Origin: Gammaproteobacteria bacterium
GTDB lineage: Bacteria > Pseudomonadota > Gammaproteobacteria > VBWC01
Assembly: GCA_006218035.1 (NCBI GenBank)
Contig: VBWC01000002.1
Span: forward strand, 62,001 to 126,000
DNA length: 64,000 nucleotides
Direction: 5' to 3'
The translations under genes and the position numbers were made by a program. This document shows, one piece after another, positions 46,550-54,521 of the stretch; within the stretch, counting starts at the first letter, position 1, and every line of letters begins with the position of its first letter. A model generated the notes under the pieces. The model had not been told where the DNA came from, did not search any database, and saw only the letters and a list, made by a program, of their open reading frames with translations.

Positions 46550-47422
46550 TTGACCCCGCAACAGTACTGCGAAAACAAGGCCGCCAAGAGCGGCTCAAGC
46601 TTTTACTACAGCTTCCTGTTCCTGCCTACCGAACGGCGTGAGGCTATTACTGCGTTATACGCGTTTTGCCGTGAGGTCGACGATGTGGTGGACGAGTGCC
46701 ACGATGCAGCGGTCGCGCGGACCAAGTTACAGTGGTGGCGTGAGGAGATCGCCAGAATGTTCGACGACGCGCCGCGACACCCGGTGACCAAGGCGCTGCT
46801 CCCGGCGATACGCCGCTATGAACTGCCGGCAGAATATTTCCAGGAAATCATCGATGGCATGGAAATGGACCTCGCCTATTCCTCGTACCCTTCATTTCGT
46901 GAACTCGCCCTCTATTGTTATCGCGTCGCCGGCGTCGTCGGCCTGATGGCTGCCGAGATATTCGGCTACCAGGACCGTCAAACACAAAAGTATGCCAAGG
47001 ACCTGGGAACGGCGTTTCAATTGACGAATATCCTGCGCGACGTGCGTGAAGACGCCGGCCGCGGCCGGGTGTATATCCCGCTGGACGAGGTCTCGCGCTT
47101 CAGTGTCAGTCACAGCGACATCACCGAGCATCGCATGTCCGACAACATGCGCCAGCTGCTGGAGTATCAAGGCGAGCGGGCGCGGCGCTACTATCAGCAG
47201 GCCTTCCAGCAATTACCGGATATTGACCGCTACGCGCAGCGTGCCGGACTTATCATGGCGGCCATTTATCTGAAGACTCTCGATGAAATCGCCGTTGACG
47301 GCTACCGGGTGCTTGAGCATCGGGTCGCGTTAACGCCGTTGCGCAAGCTCTGGATCGCATGGCGTACATCGCGCAGCGAAAAGCGGCGCGATGCACAACT
47401 GCAACGAAAGCGGAATAAATAG
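46550..47422 (+). CDS. hpnD: Presqualene diphosphate synthase HpnD
   Basis: A 290-residue squalene/phytoene synthase family protein. FYYSFLFLPTERREAITALY and FCREVDDVVDECHDAAVART hold the first Asp-rich motif, and TNILRDVREDAGRGRVYIP the second. HpnD joins two farnesyl diphosphates to presqualene diphosphate. The start is a TTG at 46550; there is no upstream in-frame ATG, and TPQQYCENKAAKSGSSFYYS is the usual N-terminus. The gap to hpnC is 130 bases and to hpnE 56 bases. Confidence 0.94.
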   Translation: MTPQQYCENKAAKSGSSFYYSFLFLPTERREAITALYAFCREVDDVVDECHDAAVARTKLQWWREEIARMFDDAPRHPVTKALLPAIRRYELPAEYFQEIIDGMEMDLAYSSYPSFRELALYCYRVAGVVGLMAAEIFGYQDRQTQKYAKDLGTAFQLTNILRDVREDAGRGRVYIPLDEVSRFSVSHSDITEHRMSDNMRQLLEYQGERARRYYQQAFQQLPDIDRYAQRAGLIMAAIYLKTLDEIAVDGYRVLEHRVALTPLRKLWIAWRTSRSEKRRDAQLQRKRNK

Positions 47423-47478
47423 CTGGCAACGGTCCGCATGATCGCGATCCGCGTCAACCTTGAGGAGCATCTCCGCCG

Positions 47479-48795
47479 ATGACGCCGGTCACTATTGTCG
47501 GGGGTGGCTGGGCGGGGCTGGCCGCGGCGGTTGAGCTGACTTCGCACCGGATCCCGGTCACAGTGTTCGAAGCAGCCGGCCAGCTAGGCGGCCGCGCACG
47601 CACGGTCGAGGTCAATCGTTACCGCATCGATAACGGCCAGCATCTGATGCTCGGCGCCTATCACGAGATGTTGCGCCTGATGCATATCGTCGGTGTCAAC
47701 GAAGAAGACGTATTCGATCGGCTTCCGCTGGAGCTGTTCATGACAGGGCTGCGCACAACTCCTGTCCGAATATCGCTGCCGCGGCAACCAGCGCCGCTTC
47801 ATCTGGTCTCCGGACTGTACCGCGCGACCGGCATAAAGTTTAGCGAAAAAATGGATCTCGTACGCCTGTGCACCTCGTTGCTGTTACGGCGCGATACCAC
47901 CGACCGCGATATCAGCCTCGCGCAATGGCTGGAACAGCATCGGCAACCGGATTCGCTGCGGCAACGGCTATGGGAACCCCTGTGTCTCGCTACCATGAAT
48001 ACCCCGCTGGACGAAGCATCGACACGGTTGTTTCTACGAGTTATGCGCGACGTATTCACCCGTCAGTCCCGCGACGCCGATTTATTACTCACCCGCCGGG
48101 ATCTCGGCGCAGTATTTCCTGAACCGGCCGGGCGCTACGTCGAAGCGCACGGCGGAACGATACGAATGAAACACCGCGTCAACGCCTTGCGGATCAGCGA
48201 ATACGCGATTAGCGCAGTATCCGTGGCACACCAGAATGTCCTATCGGACCACGTCATTCTCGCTGTACCGCCGTCTACGTGTCATCGCTTGCTCGCACCC
48301 CACCCGATACTGCTCCCGCTCGCCGAAACGATCGGTGCAATACCGGCGGCGCCAATCTGCACGATCTATATACAGTATGCGTCGGGAACCACACTGGGCC
48401 GACCACTGATAGGCCTGGTGGACACCACCGCGCAATGGATGTTTGATCGCGCTCGCAACGGGCAGGCGGGCCTCATGGCCGTGGTCATCAGCGGCGCCGG
48501 CAACCACATGGACGCCGATAAAAAAACACTCGCGGAAACCGTCATCCGCGAAATGGCCCTGCTTTTCCCGCACTGGCCACCGCCGGTCGACTGGCACGTG
48601 ATACGGGAGAAACACGCAACCTTCGTTGCGCGACCCGAGGTTAACGCCATGCGCCCGGCAAATCGTACGCCGGTGCGCGGCCTGTGGCTGGCGGGAGATT
48701 ATACGGCGACCGGCTATCCGGCCACACTTGAGGGCGCGATACGCAGCGGTATCGCGGCGGCGCGTGGCGTCATGCAGGAATCAGGGGCTGCCTGA
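47479..48795 (+). CDS. hpnE: Hydroxysqualene dehydroxylase HpnE
   Basis: A 438-residue FAD-dependent amine-oxidase-type protein. TPVTIVGGGWAGLAAAVELT is the dinucleotide-binding start, GGRARTVEVNRYRIDNGQHL the second glycine-rich motif with the family's GQH, and PVRGLWLAGDYTATGYPATL the C-terminal FAD motif. HpnE reduces hydroxysqualene to squalene. With hpnC and hpnD it gives squalene, the precursor of hopanoids, but no squalene-hopene cyclase lies in the window. It is convergent with the GspE-like gene, whose stop is 17 bases away. Confidence 0.94.
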   Translation: MTPVTIVGGGWAGLAAAVELTSHRIPVTVFEAAGQLGGRARTVEVNRYRIDNGQHLMLGAYHEMLRLMHIVGVNEEDVFDRLPLELFMTGLRTTPVRISLPRQPAPLHLVSGLYRATGIKFSEKMDLVRLCTSLLLRRDTTDRDISLAQWLEQHRQPDSLRQRLWEPLCLATMNTPLDEASTRLFLRVMRDVFTRQSRDADLLLTRRDLGAVFPEPAGRYVEAHGGTIRMKHRVNALRISEYAISAVSVAHQNVLSDHVILAVPPSTCHRLLAPHPILLPLAETIGAIPAAPICTIYIQYASGTTLGRPLIGLVDTTAQWMFDRARNGQAGLMAVVISGAGNHMDADKKTLAETVIREMALLFPHWPPPVDWHVIREKHATFVARPEVNAMRPANRTPVRGLWLAGDYTATGYPATLEGAIRSGIAAARGVMQESGAA

Positions 48796-48812
48796 AGTCA
48801 TTAGGCGGAAGT

Positions 48813-50561
48813 CTACTCCAGCGCGATGCCAATCACTTCCTCGATCGAGGTGCGTCCTGATCTTGCCAGACTCAAGGCATTGTCGCGCAAGCGAGTCATG
48901 CCCTGTGATACGGCCATTTCCGTAATAACGTTACTCGGTTTTCCGGCAACAATCAGATTGGCGATTTCCGGTGTAACCACCAGCAACTCGCAGACCGACG
49001 TACGCCCGCGATAACCGGTAAAGTTGCACTCCATGCAGCCCTTTCCACTGAAAAACTTTTCGTGTTCGCCAAGATTCAGCGCACGTCGCATATACGGCTC
49101 GACATGAACATCCGCCTTGCAGATTTCGCAATTCAAACGAATCAATCGCTGCGCCATAACGCCGAGCATCGTCGTGCTCAGCAGATACGATTCAATACCC
49201 ATATCGGCAAGACGGGTCACGGCACTCGCCGCATCATTGGTATGCAGAGTGCTCAGGACCAGATGCCCGGTCAGCGATGCCTTGGCAGCAATCTTGGCCG
49301 TTTCCTGGTCGCGGATCTCGCCAACCATAATAACGTCCGGATCATGCCGCAGGAAGTGACGCAATACTGATGAAAACGTCGTCCCTTTTACCTTGGAAAT
49401 CTGCACCTGTTCGATATTCTCGATATCGTACTCGACAGGGTCCTCGACGGTCAGAATGTGCGGCCCGCGTTTCTTCAGCTCGTTCAGCAATGCGTAAAGC
49501 GTCGTTGATTTACCGGACCCGGTCGGCCCGGTTACCAGAAACATGCCATGGGCCCGATTCAGCAACCGCTTGACGGTATGAACCTCGGTCGGGTTCATAC
49601 CGAGCCGGTCGAGCGATTTCATACCCGCTTCCTTGTCGAGGATACGGATGACAACGCTTTCGCCCTTGACGGTCGGAATAATGGAAATGCGCAGGTCTAT
49701 GGTCTGCCGGCCGCGCACCATGCGTGCATGACCGTCCTGTGGCAACCGCCGTTCCGCGATATCCATCTGGCCGATGATCTTGACGCGACTCACCAGGGTC
49801 GGCAATACAGAACGCGGCAACGCCCGGGAGAACTGCACCTTGCCATCGATCCGGTAATAGATTGCGATACGATCACCTTCCGGACGGATGTTGATGTCGG
49901 AAGCGCCACGTGTCACAGCCTGCAACAGGACGGCGTTCAGCAGCCGAACAATGGGTTTCTTCTTCGCCTGCTGTTCGATCAGGTGGATGGCTTCTTCACC
50001 GCCCGGAACATCCTCAACGGCCTGCAATGCCATGTCTTCCAGCGCCGCGTCCTCGTCCGCCTGGCTGTAGTATTTGCTGCGCGCCCGGGCGATGTCGTCG
50101 GGGGCGGCAATGACCGTTTCAATATTTAGATTTGTGTTGAAGCGCAGCACCTCGATACCGGTACTGTCGAGAGGATTCTCCATCGCAACGATCAGGCGCC
50201 CGCCGGATTTCCCCAGCGGCAACAAATTGTATTGCAGCGCGATGTCGGCCGGCACCCGCGACAAAATCTGTGGCGATATGTCGAAGTCATCGAGCTTGAC
50301 GTACGGAATATGAAATTTTCGGGCGAGCGCGGTATTGATCTGCTCGGTGGTGATCAAACCCATTTCGACCAGGATACGTCCAAGATGTTTGCCGACCTGC
50401 TCGCGCTGCAGCTCAAGCGCCTGCGCCAACTGCTGTCGATTGATCACCCCGCCGTCGACGAGGGCGTCGCCCAGATATATCTCCGGTTGAGACGCCCAGC
50501 TGCGTGTCGTCAGCAACGCCTCCAAGTCTTCGAAGTTTTTAACTGCTTCCGCGCGCACCAT
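48813..50561 (-). CDS. Type II secretion / type IV pilus assembly ATPase, GspE/PilB-like
   Basis: A 582-residue AAA-type secretion ATPase. The N-terminal GspE/MshEN domain has YLGDALVDGGVINRQQLAQA; the ATPase has GMFLVTGPTGSGKSTTLYAL (Walker A), VEDPVEYDIENIEQVQI (Asp box), RHDPDVIMVGEIRDQETAKI (Walker B) and STLHTNDAASAVTRL (His box). A tetracysteine zinc module (CEIC and CMEC) follows. Inner-membrane partners such as GspF or PilC are not in the window, so which machine it powers is unknown. The ATG at 50561 (with GGGAG upstream) is taken; a GTG at 50573 is possible. It is divergent from the GGDEF gene. Confidence 0.93.
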   Translation of the reverse strand: MVRAEAVKNFEDLEALLTTRSWASQPEIYLGDALVDGGVINRQQLAQALELQREQVGKHLGRILVEMGLITTEQINTALARKFHIPYVKLDDFDISPQILSRVPADIALQYNLLPLGKSGGRLIVAMENPLDSTGIEVLRFNTNLNIETVIAAPDDIARARSKYYSQADEDAALEDMALQAVEDVPGGEEAIHLIEQQAKKKPIVRLLNAVLLQAVTRGASDINIRPEGDRIAIYYRIDGKVQFSRALPRSVLPTLVSRVKIIGQMDIAERRLPQDGHARMVRGRQTIDLRISIIPTVKGESVVIRILDKEAGMKSLDRLGMNPTEVHTVKRLLNRAHGMFLVTGPTGSGKSTTLYALLNELKKRGPHILTVEDPVEYDIENIEQVQISKVKGTTFSSVLRHFLRHDPDVIMVGEIRDQETAKIAAKASLTGHLVLSTLHTNDAASAVTRLADMGIESYLLSTTMLGVMAQRLIRLNCEICKADVHVEPYMRRALNLGEHEKFFSGKGCMECNFTGYRGRTSVCELLVVTPEIANLIVAGKPSNVITEMAVSQGMTRLRDNALSLARSGRTSIEEVIGIALE

Positions 50562-50847
50562 GACTACCGGCACTCCCTCTGCCGCCCGAACGTGGGAACA
50601 GATGTCATAAAAGAATTATCATTCAGATTCGGCCTTCACTCTCGCGCAATATTACCGCCGTTGCGGAGGTAAAATGCCACTTTTCCGCCAGATTATTGGC
50701 AAGCGCTGTCGGAAATGCTTACGAATTATAACAAAAACCGCTAACCAACTGAATCTAATTCCCAAATATCCGTGTCGCCCGACCCATGGCACAGAAATAG
50801 CATGTCTACCACGGCGTCATCAAGGGCAACTGGGAGATATCTTACTC

Positions 50848-51792
50848 GTGTCAGGCGTAACACAGTCAAAAACGGCGTTAGACGACGCCGGGTTGCGAAA
50901 CCTGGAGGTGCTGGCGTCACCGCCGCTCAACGATTCCGGTCCTGGCAAACAATACCTGAACCGGCTGCTGCATATTACGGGAGCGTTGCAGACATCGCTG
51001 GACGTCAATAAGGTAATCGAGACATTTTCCATTGAAATCAAATCTATACTGCCTCATCACAGCATCCACTATCACTATCTGGAACAGCAGATCACCGTCG
51101 AAGTCGGCGACAAAGCGCGGAATTCGTGCAGTTATCAACTGGTGGTCTGCGGGCAATCACTGGGCCAGATCACGCTGTCCCGCAGCAAAAAATTCTCGTC
51201 GCAGGAAACCGCGCTTCTCGAAAAGCTGCTGTGCTGCCTGGTTTATCCATTACGAAACTCATTGCTATTCCGTAACGCTCAGCAGGCCGCTCTAAAAGAC
51301 CCGTTAACCGGCATTAATAATCGTGCCGCGATGGACATTACACTGGCACGCGAGCTTGAGCTGGCGCGGCGTCACAAGACCCCGCTGACGTTGATCACGC
51401 TGGATATCGACAGATTCAAGCAGATCAACGATACGCACGGGCATCTGGCCGGCGACCATGTACTTAAGGCCGTGACGGATATCATTGCCGAATGTATGCG
51501 CAGCTCCGATATTCTGTTTCGCTACGGTGGCGAAGAATTTACGATCATATTGAGCAATACCGGACTCAGAGGCGCGACATTGCTTGCCGAGCGCGTCCGA
51601 AAAGCAATTGAATCCAGGACCATCACGGCCAATAACCGGCACATCCCGCTCACCGTCAGCATCGGACTTGCCACCGCCAATGCCGCCGACACACGGGAAT
51701 CGCTGTTCGACAAGGCAGATGTCGCCATGTACCAGGCGAAATCGGCCGGGCGCAACTGCGTCATCGCCTACGAAGCAGCCCCCGCCGCCTGA
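50848..51792 (+). CDS. GGDEF domain diguanylate cyclase
   Basis: A GGDEF protein with a sensor-like N-terminal part (about 150 residues, GAF-like in length) and a complete GGDEF domain. KDPLTGINNRAAMDITLARE starts it, LDIDRFKQINDTHGHLAGDH is the metal and guanine region, and LFRYGGEEFTIILSNTGLRG the active site GGEEF. An RxxD inhibitory site is not obvious at the usual spot. A GTG at 50848 with GGGAG upstream gives 314 residues; an ATG at 50674 with GGAGGT 3 bases before it would add 58 Arg-rich residues and is not excluded. It would make cyclic di-GMP, which could affect the polysaccharide loci or the nearby secretion ATPase. Confidence 0.9.
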   Translation: MSGVTQSKTALDDAGLRNLEVLASPPLNDSGPGKQYLNRLLHITGALQTSLDVNKVIETFSIEIKSILPHHSIHYHYLEQQITVEVGDKARNSCSYQLVVCGQSLGQITLSRSKKFSSQETALLEKLLCCLVYPLRNSLLFRNAQQAALKDPLTGINNRAAMDITLARELELARRHKTPLTLITLDIDRFKQINDTHGHLAGDHVLKAVTDIIAECMRSSDILFRYGGEEFTIILSNTGLRGATLLAERVRKAIESRTITANNRHIPLTVSIGLATANAADTRESLFDKADVAMYQAKSAGRNCVIAYEAAPAA

Positions 51793-51916
51793 TCCGCTCC
51801 ACGATCGGTGGCGGCGGGCATCCTCTGACGGCGCTGTCTTTACGCGGGGTTTCGCAGCACGGTATTCTCTTCCCCACCTTGCCTCGGACATCGGGCCCGC
51901 TATCAGGAAAACTGTA

Positions 51917-52178
51917 GTGAAAAAAAACACTGATTTGCGCCGTAGTCGCCGCCATGCTGTCACTTGGAGGAGTCAGCGCCGTCGCTGACAACGGAAGTCC
52001 TGGCGACGCACGCTCAGTCACCGGGCAACCGACCCGCGGCGTGTCTATGCAGGATGTGGAACGCCGTTTCGGCACACCGCTGCGAACGCTTGTACCGGCA
52101 GGCGACCCGCCGATCAGTCGCTGGGGATACGCGGCATATACCGTATACTTCGAGGGCCAGTATGTGATCATACAGTGA
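51917..52178 (+). pseudogene. Small secreted protein with an apparent frameshift in its signal peptide
   Basis: From an ATG at 51954 a 74-residue frame encodes a periplasmic-type protein with RGVSMQDVERRFGTPLRTLV and RWGYAAYTVYFEGQYVIIQ, recalled as a small conserved proteobacterial family. The ATG would start inside the signal peptide. Just upstream, GTG at 51917 followed by eight A residues (51920-51927) lies one base out of frame; with seven A residues the reading would be GTG-K-K-T-L-I-C-A-V-V-A-A-M-L-S-L, a normal signal peptide, and AGGAAA stands 8 bases before the GTG. So the gene may carry a one-base insertion, a sequencing error in the A8 run, or slippage. Confidence 0.6.
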
Positions 52179-52278
52179 TCGCACCCGCTACACCCTGAAG
52201 CGGCGCCTGACGGCGCGCATGGCGGATTGCCATCGTCTGCCGATTATTGTCTATCTCACTACAACTCACGGGCTGCTT

Positions 52279-53313
52279 ATGTGTAATACCTATTTCCTGC
52301 CGCCCGAATGGGCGCCACAACGCGGTGTATTGCTCACCTGGCCGCATGACCGCTCCGACTGGGGCAGCAATCTGCCGGGCGCCGAACGGGTCTTTGTCGA
52401 TCTCGCCACACATATCGCCCGTTTCGAAAACCTGATCGTCGTCTGCCATGACGTTAACCATCGGCGGTACGTCACTCATCTGCTAACGTCCCGAGGACTC
52501 GACTTAGCACGTCTGTCCACGTTCATCGCACCGTCCAACGACTGCTGGGTACGTGACCATGGACCGATCACCGTCTTCAGCGCCGATGGCAAGGTGTTGA
52601 TGGATTTCGTGTTCAACGGCTGGGGCGGGAAATTTTCCGCCACACTGGACAATAAAGTGACCACAAGCATCCATGCCCAGGGGGCATTCGCCGACAACAC
52701 CTTGCACCATATCGATTTCGTACTCGAAGGCGGCAGCATCGATGTCGACGGGCACGGAACATTGCTGACAACCGAAAAATGTCTGCTGGCGCCGTCGCGC
52801 AATCCTTCTTGCGACCGCGCGACCATCGAAGCGATGCTGCATGAAACCCTCGGTATCAATCGTGTGCTGTGGCTGACCGAAGGGCATCTTGCGGGCGACG
52901 ACACGGATAGCCACATCGATATCCTGGCAAGGTTCTGCGATCCCGACACGATTGCCTATGTCGCCTGCGATGACCCCGCTGACGAACATTACGGGCCGCT
53001 GGCACGGATGCAGAAGGAGCTGCAGGCATTCCGCTCCTGGACCGGGGCACCCTACCGTCTCGTGCCGCTGCCGTGGCCGCAGCCGAAATATGGCGAGGAC
53101 GGACGTCGGCTGCCAGCCGGCTACGCGAACTTCCTGATCATCAATGGCGCGGTCCTCGTACCCACCTATGATGATCCGGCAGACGTCGTGGCGCTGCAGC
53201 GCTTGCGCGACTGCTTTCCCGGGCGCGAGATTGTCGGAGTACCGTCGTTGCCGCTGATTACCCAGGGCGGCAGCCTGCACTGTGTCACCATGCAGCTCCC
53301 GGCCGATCGCTGA
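52279..53313 (+). CDS. aguA: Agmatine deiminase
   Basis: A 344-residue member of the guanidino-group modifying superfamily that turns agmatine into N-carbamoylputrescine. YFLPPEWAPQRGVLLTWPHD is the start, NDCWVRDHGPITVFSADGKV the arginine/agmatine-binding stretch, LEGGSIDVDGHGTLLTTEKC the beta-gamma region, HLAGDDTDSHIDILARFCDP the His-Asp stretch, and QGGSLHCVTMQL the catalytic Cys335. The ATG at 52279 gives a typical N-terminus; a farther start at 52219 is unlikely. aguB follows after 81 bases, giving a complete two-step route from agmatine to putrescine. Confidence 0.96.
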   Translation: MCNTYFLPPEWAPQRGVLLTWPHDRSDWGSNLPGAERVFVDLATHIARFENLIVVCHDVNHRRYVTHLLTSRGLDLARLSTFIAPSNDCWVRDHGPITVFSADGKVLMDFVFNGWGGKFSATLDNKVTTSIHAQGAFADNTLHHIDFVLEGGSIDVDGHGTLLTTEKCLLAPSRNPSCDRATIEAMLHETLGINRVLWLTEGHLAGDDTDSHIDILARFCDPDTIAYVACDDPADEHYGPLARMQKELQAFRSWTGAPYRLVPLPWPQPKYGEDGRRLPAGYANFLIINGAVLVPTYDDPADVVALQRLRDCFPGREIVGVPSLPLITQGGSLHCVTMQLPADR

Positions 53314-53394
53314 TTACCGCGCTTTACCGCTGCAATCCGGCGCGGATGTTTTACAATAAGGCCGCGCCTTCGAAAATTCAGGAACACCGAAACC

Positions 53395-54291
53395 ATGGTA
53401 ACCGGGAAATTGACAGTCGGACTGGTACAGCACGAGTGCTCGGCCGATGCCGAGGCGAATATCGACAAATGTATCGCGGGCATACGCGCGGCGGCCGGCA
53501 ATGGCGCTCGACTAGTCATCCTGCCCGAGCTGCATAACACGCGGTACTTCTGCCAGACAGAGAATGATGCAAATTTCGACCTGGCAGAAACCATTCCCGG
53601 CCCGACCACGCAGCGGCTGTCGCAGCTGGCCGCGGAACTGCGGGTTGTCATTGTTGGCTCGCTGTTCGAGCGCCGCGCGCGCGGTGTTTATCACAACACC
53701 GCGGCTGTCATCGACAGTGACGGCTCGCTGGCCGGCATTTACCGCAAGATGCATATACCGGACGACCCCGGCTATTACGAGAAATATTACTTCACGCCGG
53801 GCGATCTCGGGTTCACGCCGATCGACACCGCGGTTGGACGCCTGGGCGTGCTGATCTGCTGGGACCAGTGGTTTCCCGAAGCGGCGCGATTGATGACGCT
53901 GGCGGGAGCCGACCTGCTGATCTATCCGACGGCGATCGGCTGGAATCCCGACGATGAACTGGCGGAACGTCAGCGTCAGCTCGACGCGTGGATCACCGTG
54001 CAGCGCGCCCACGCGATCGCCAACGGCAACCCGGTGATTGTCTGCAATCGCACCGGCCACGAAGACGATCCGTCCGGGCAGTCCGCCGGTATCGATTTCT
54101 GGGGATCGAGCTTCGTCGCGGGACCGCAGGGAGAAACGATCGTGATGGCCGCGCCGGACCAGCCGGCGGTGATCAACGCGGAAGTTGATTTCGATCGCAG
54201 CGAGCAGGTACGCCGCGTCTGGCCCTACCTGCGCGACCGGCGCATTGACGCGTATCATGATCTGGAACGCCGTTACCTCGACGCCCGGTGA
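53395..54291 (+). CDS. aguB: N-carbamoylputrescine amidase
   Basis: A 298-residue nitrilase-family enzyme with the Glu-Lys-Cys triad: Glu45 in VILPELHNTR, Lys118 in YRKMHIPDD, and Cys155 in LICWDQWFPEAARL. It hydrolyses N-carbamoylputrescine to putrescine, CO2 and ammonia. YYEKYYFTPGDLGF and NPVIVCNRTGHE are typical of the AguB group. It begins 81 bases after aguA on the same strand. Polyamines are needed by most Gammaproteobacteria, and arginine decarboxylase is not in the window. Confidence 0.96.
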   Translation: MVTGKLTVGLVQHECSADAEANIDKCIAGIRAAAGNGARLVILPELHNTRYFCQTENDANFDLAETIPGPTTQRLSQLAAELRVVIVGSLFERRARGVYHNTAAVIDSDGSLAGIYRKMHIPDDPGYYEKYYFTPGDLGFTPIDTAVGRLGVLICWDQWFPEAARLMTLAGADLLIYPTAIGWNPDDELAERQRQLDAWITVQRAHAIANGNPVIVCNRTGHEDDPSGQSAGIDFWGSSFVAGPQGETIVMAAPDQPAVINAEVDFDRSEQVRRVWPYLRDRRIDAYHDLERRYLDAR

Positions 54292-54312
54292 TGAACGGCC
54301 AGAATGCGAAGA

Positions 54313-54477
54313 ACTAACAGGATGTTGAAAAAGTCCATCCATGGCCTTTTTCAACGCGCAAAGCAAAAATGTGATTTTTGCTTTGCTTCATTTTTCAAAC
54401 AGTTGAAAACCTGTTTGAAAAATAATGGCAGTGCATCCATGCACCGCACGCAGGCTGTTTTTCAACAGCCTGCTAAC
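54313..54477. repeat. Multi-hairpin intergenic element
   Basis: Between aguB and the DAHP synthase gene lie five stem-loops in a row: GTTGAAAAAG/CTTTTTCAAC (54324-54333 / 54346-54355), a 13-base perfect stem GCAAAGCAAAAAT/ATTTTTGCTTTGC (54358-54370 / 54374-54386, 3-base loop), ATTTTTCAAACAG/CTGTTTGAAAAAT (54390-54402 / 54411-54423, 8-base loop), GTGCAT/ATGCAC (54431-54436 / 54439-54444) and GCAGGCTGTT/AACAGCCTGC (54450-54459 / 54464-54473). The outer ends are imperfect inverted repeats of each other (around CTAACAGGATGTTGAAAAA and its counterpart). This looks like a MITE or composite REP element. Confidence 0.7.
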
Positions 54478-54521
54478 GGACAATATATCGACAATCGACT
54501 AACAGCGAGTCACCCAGCCTC

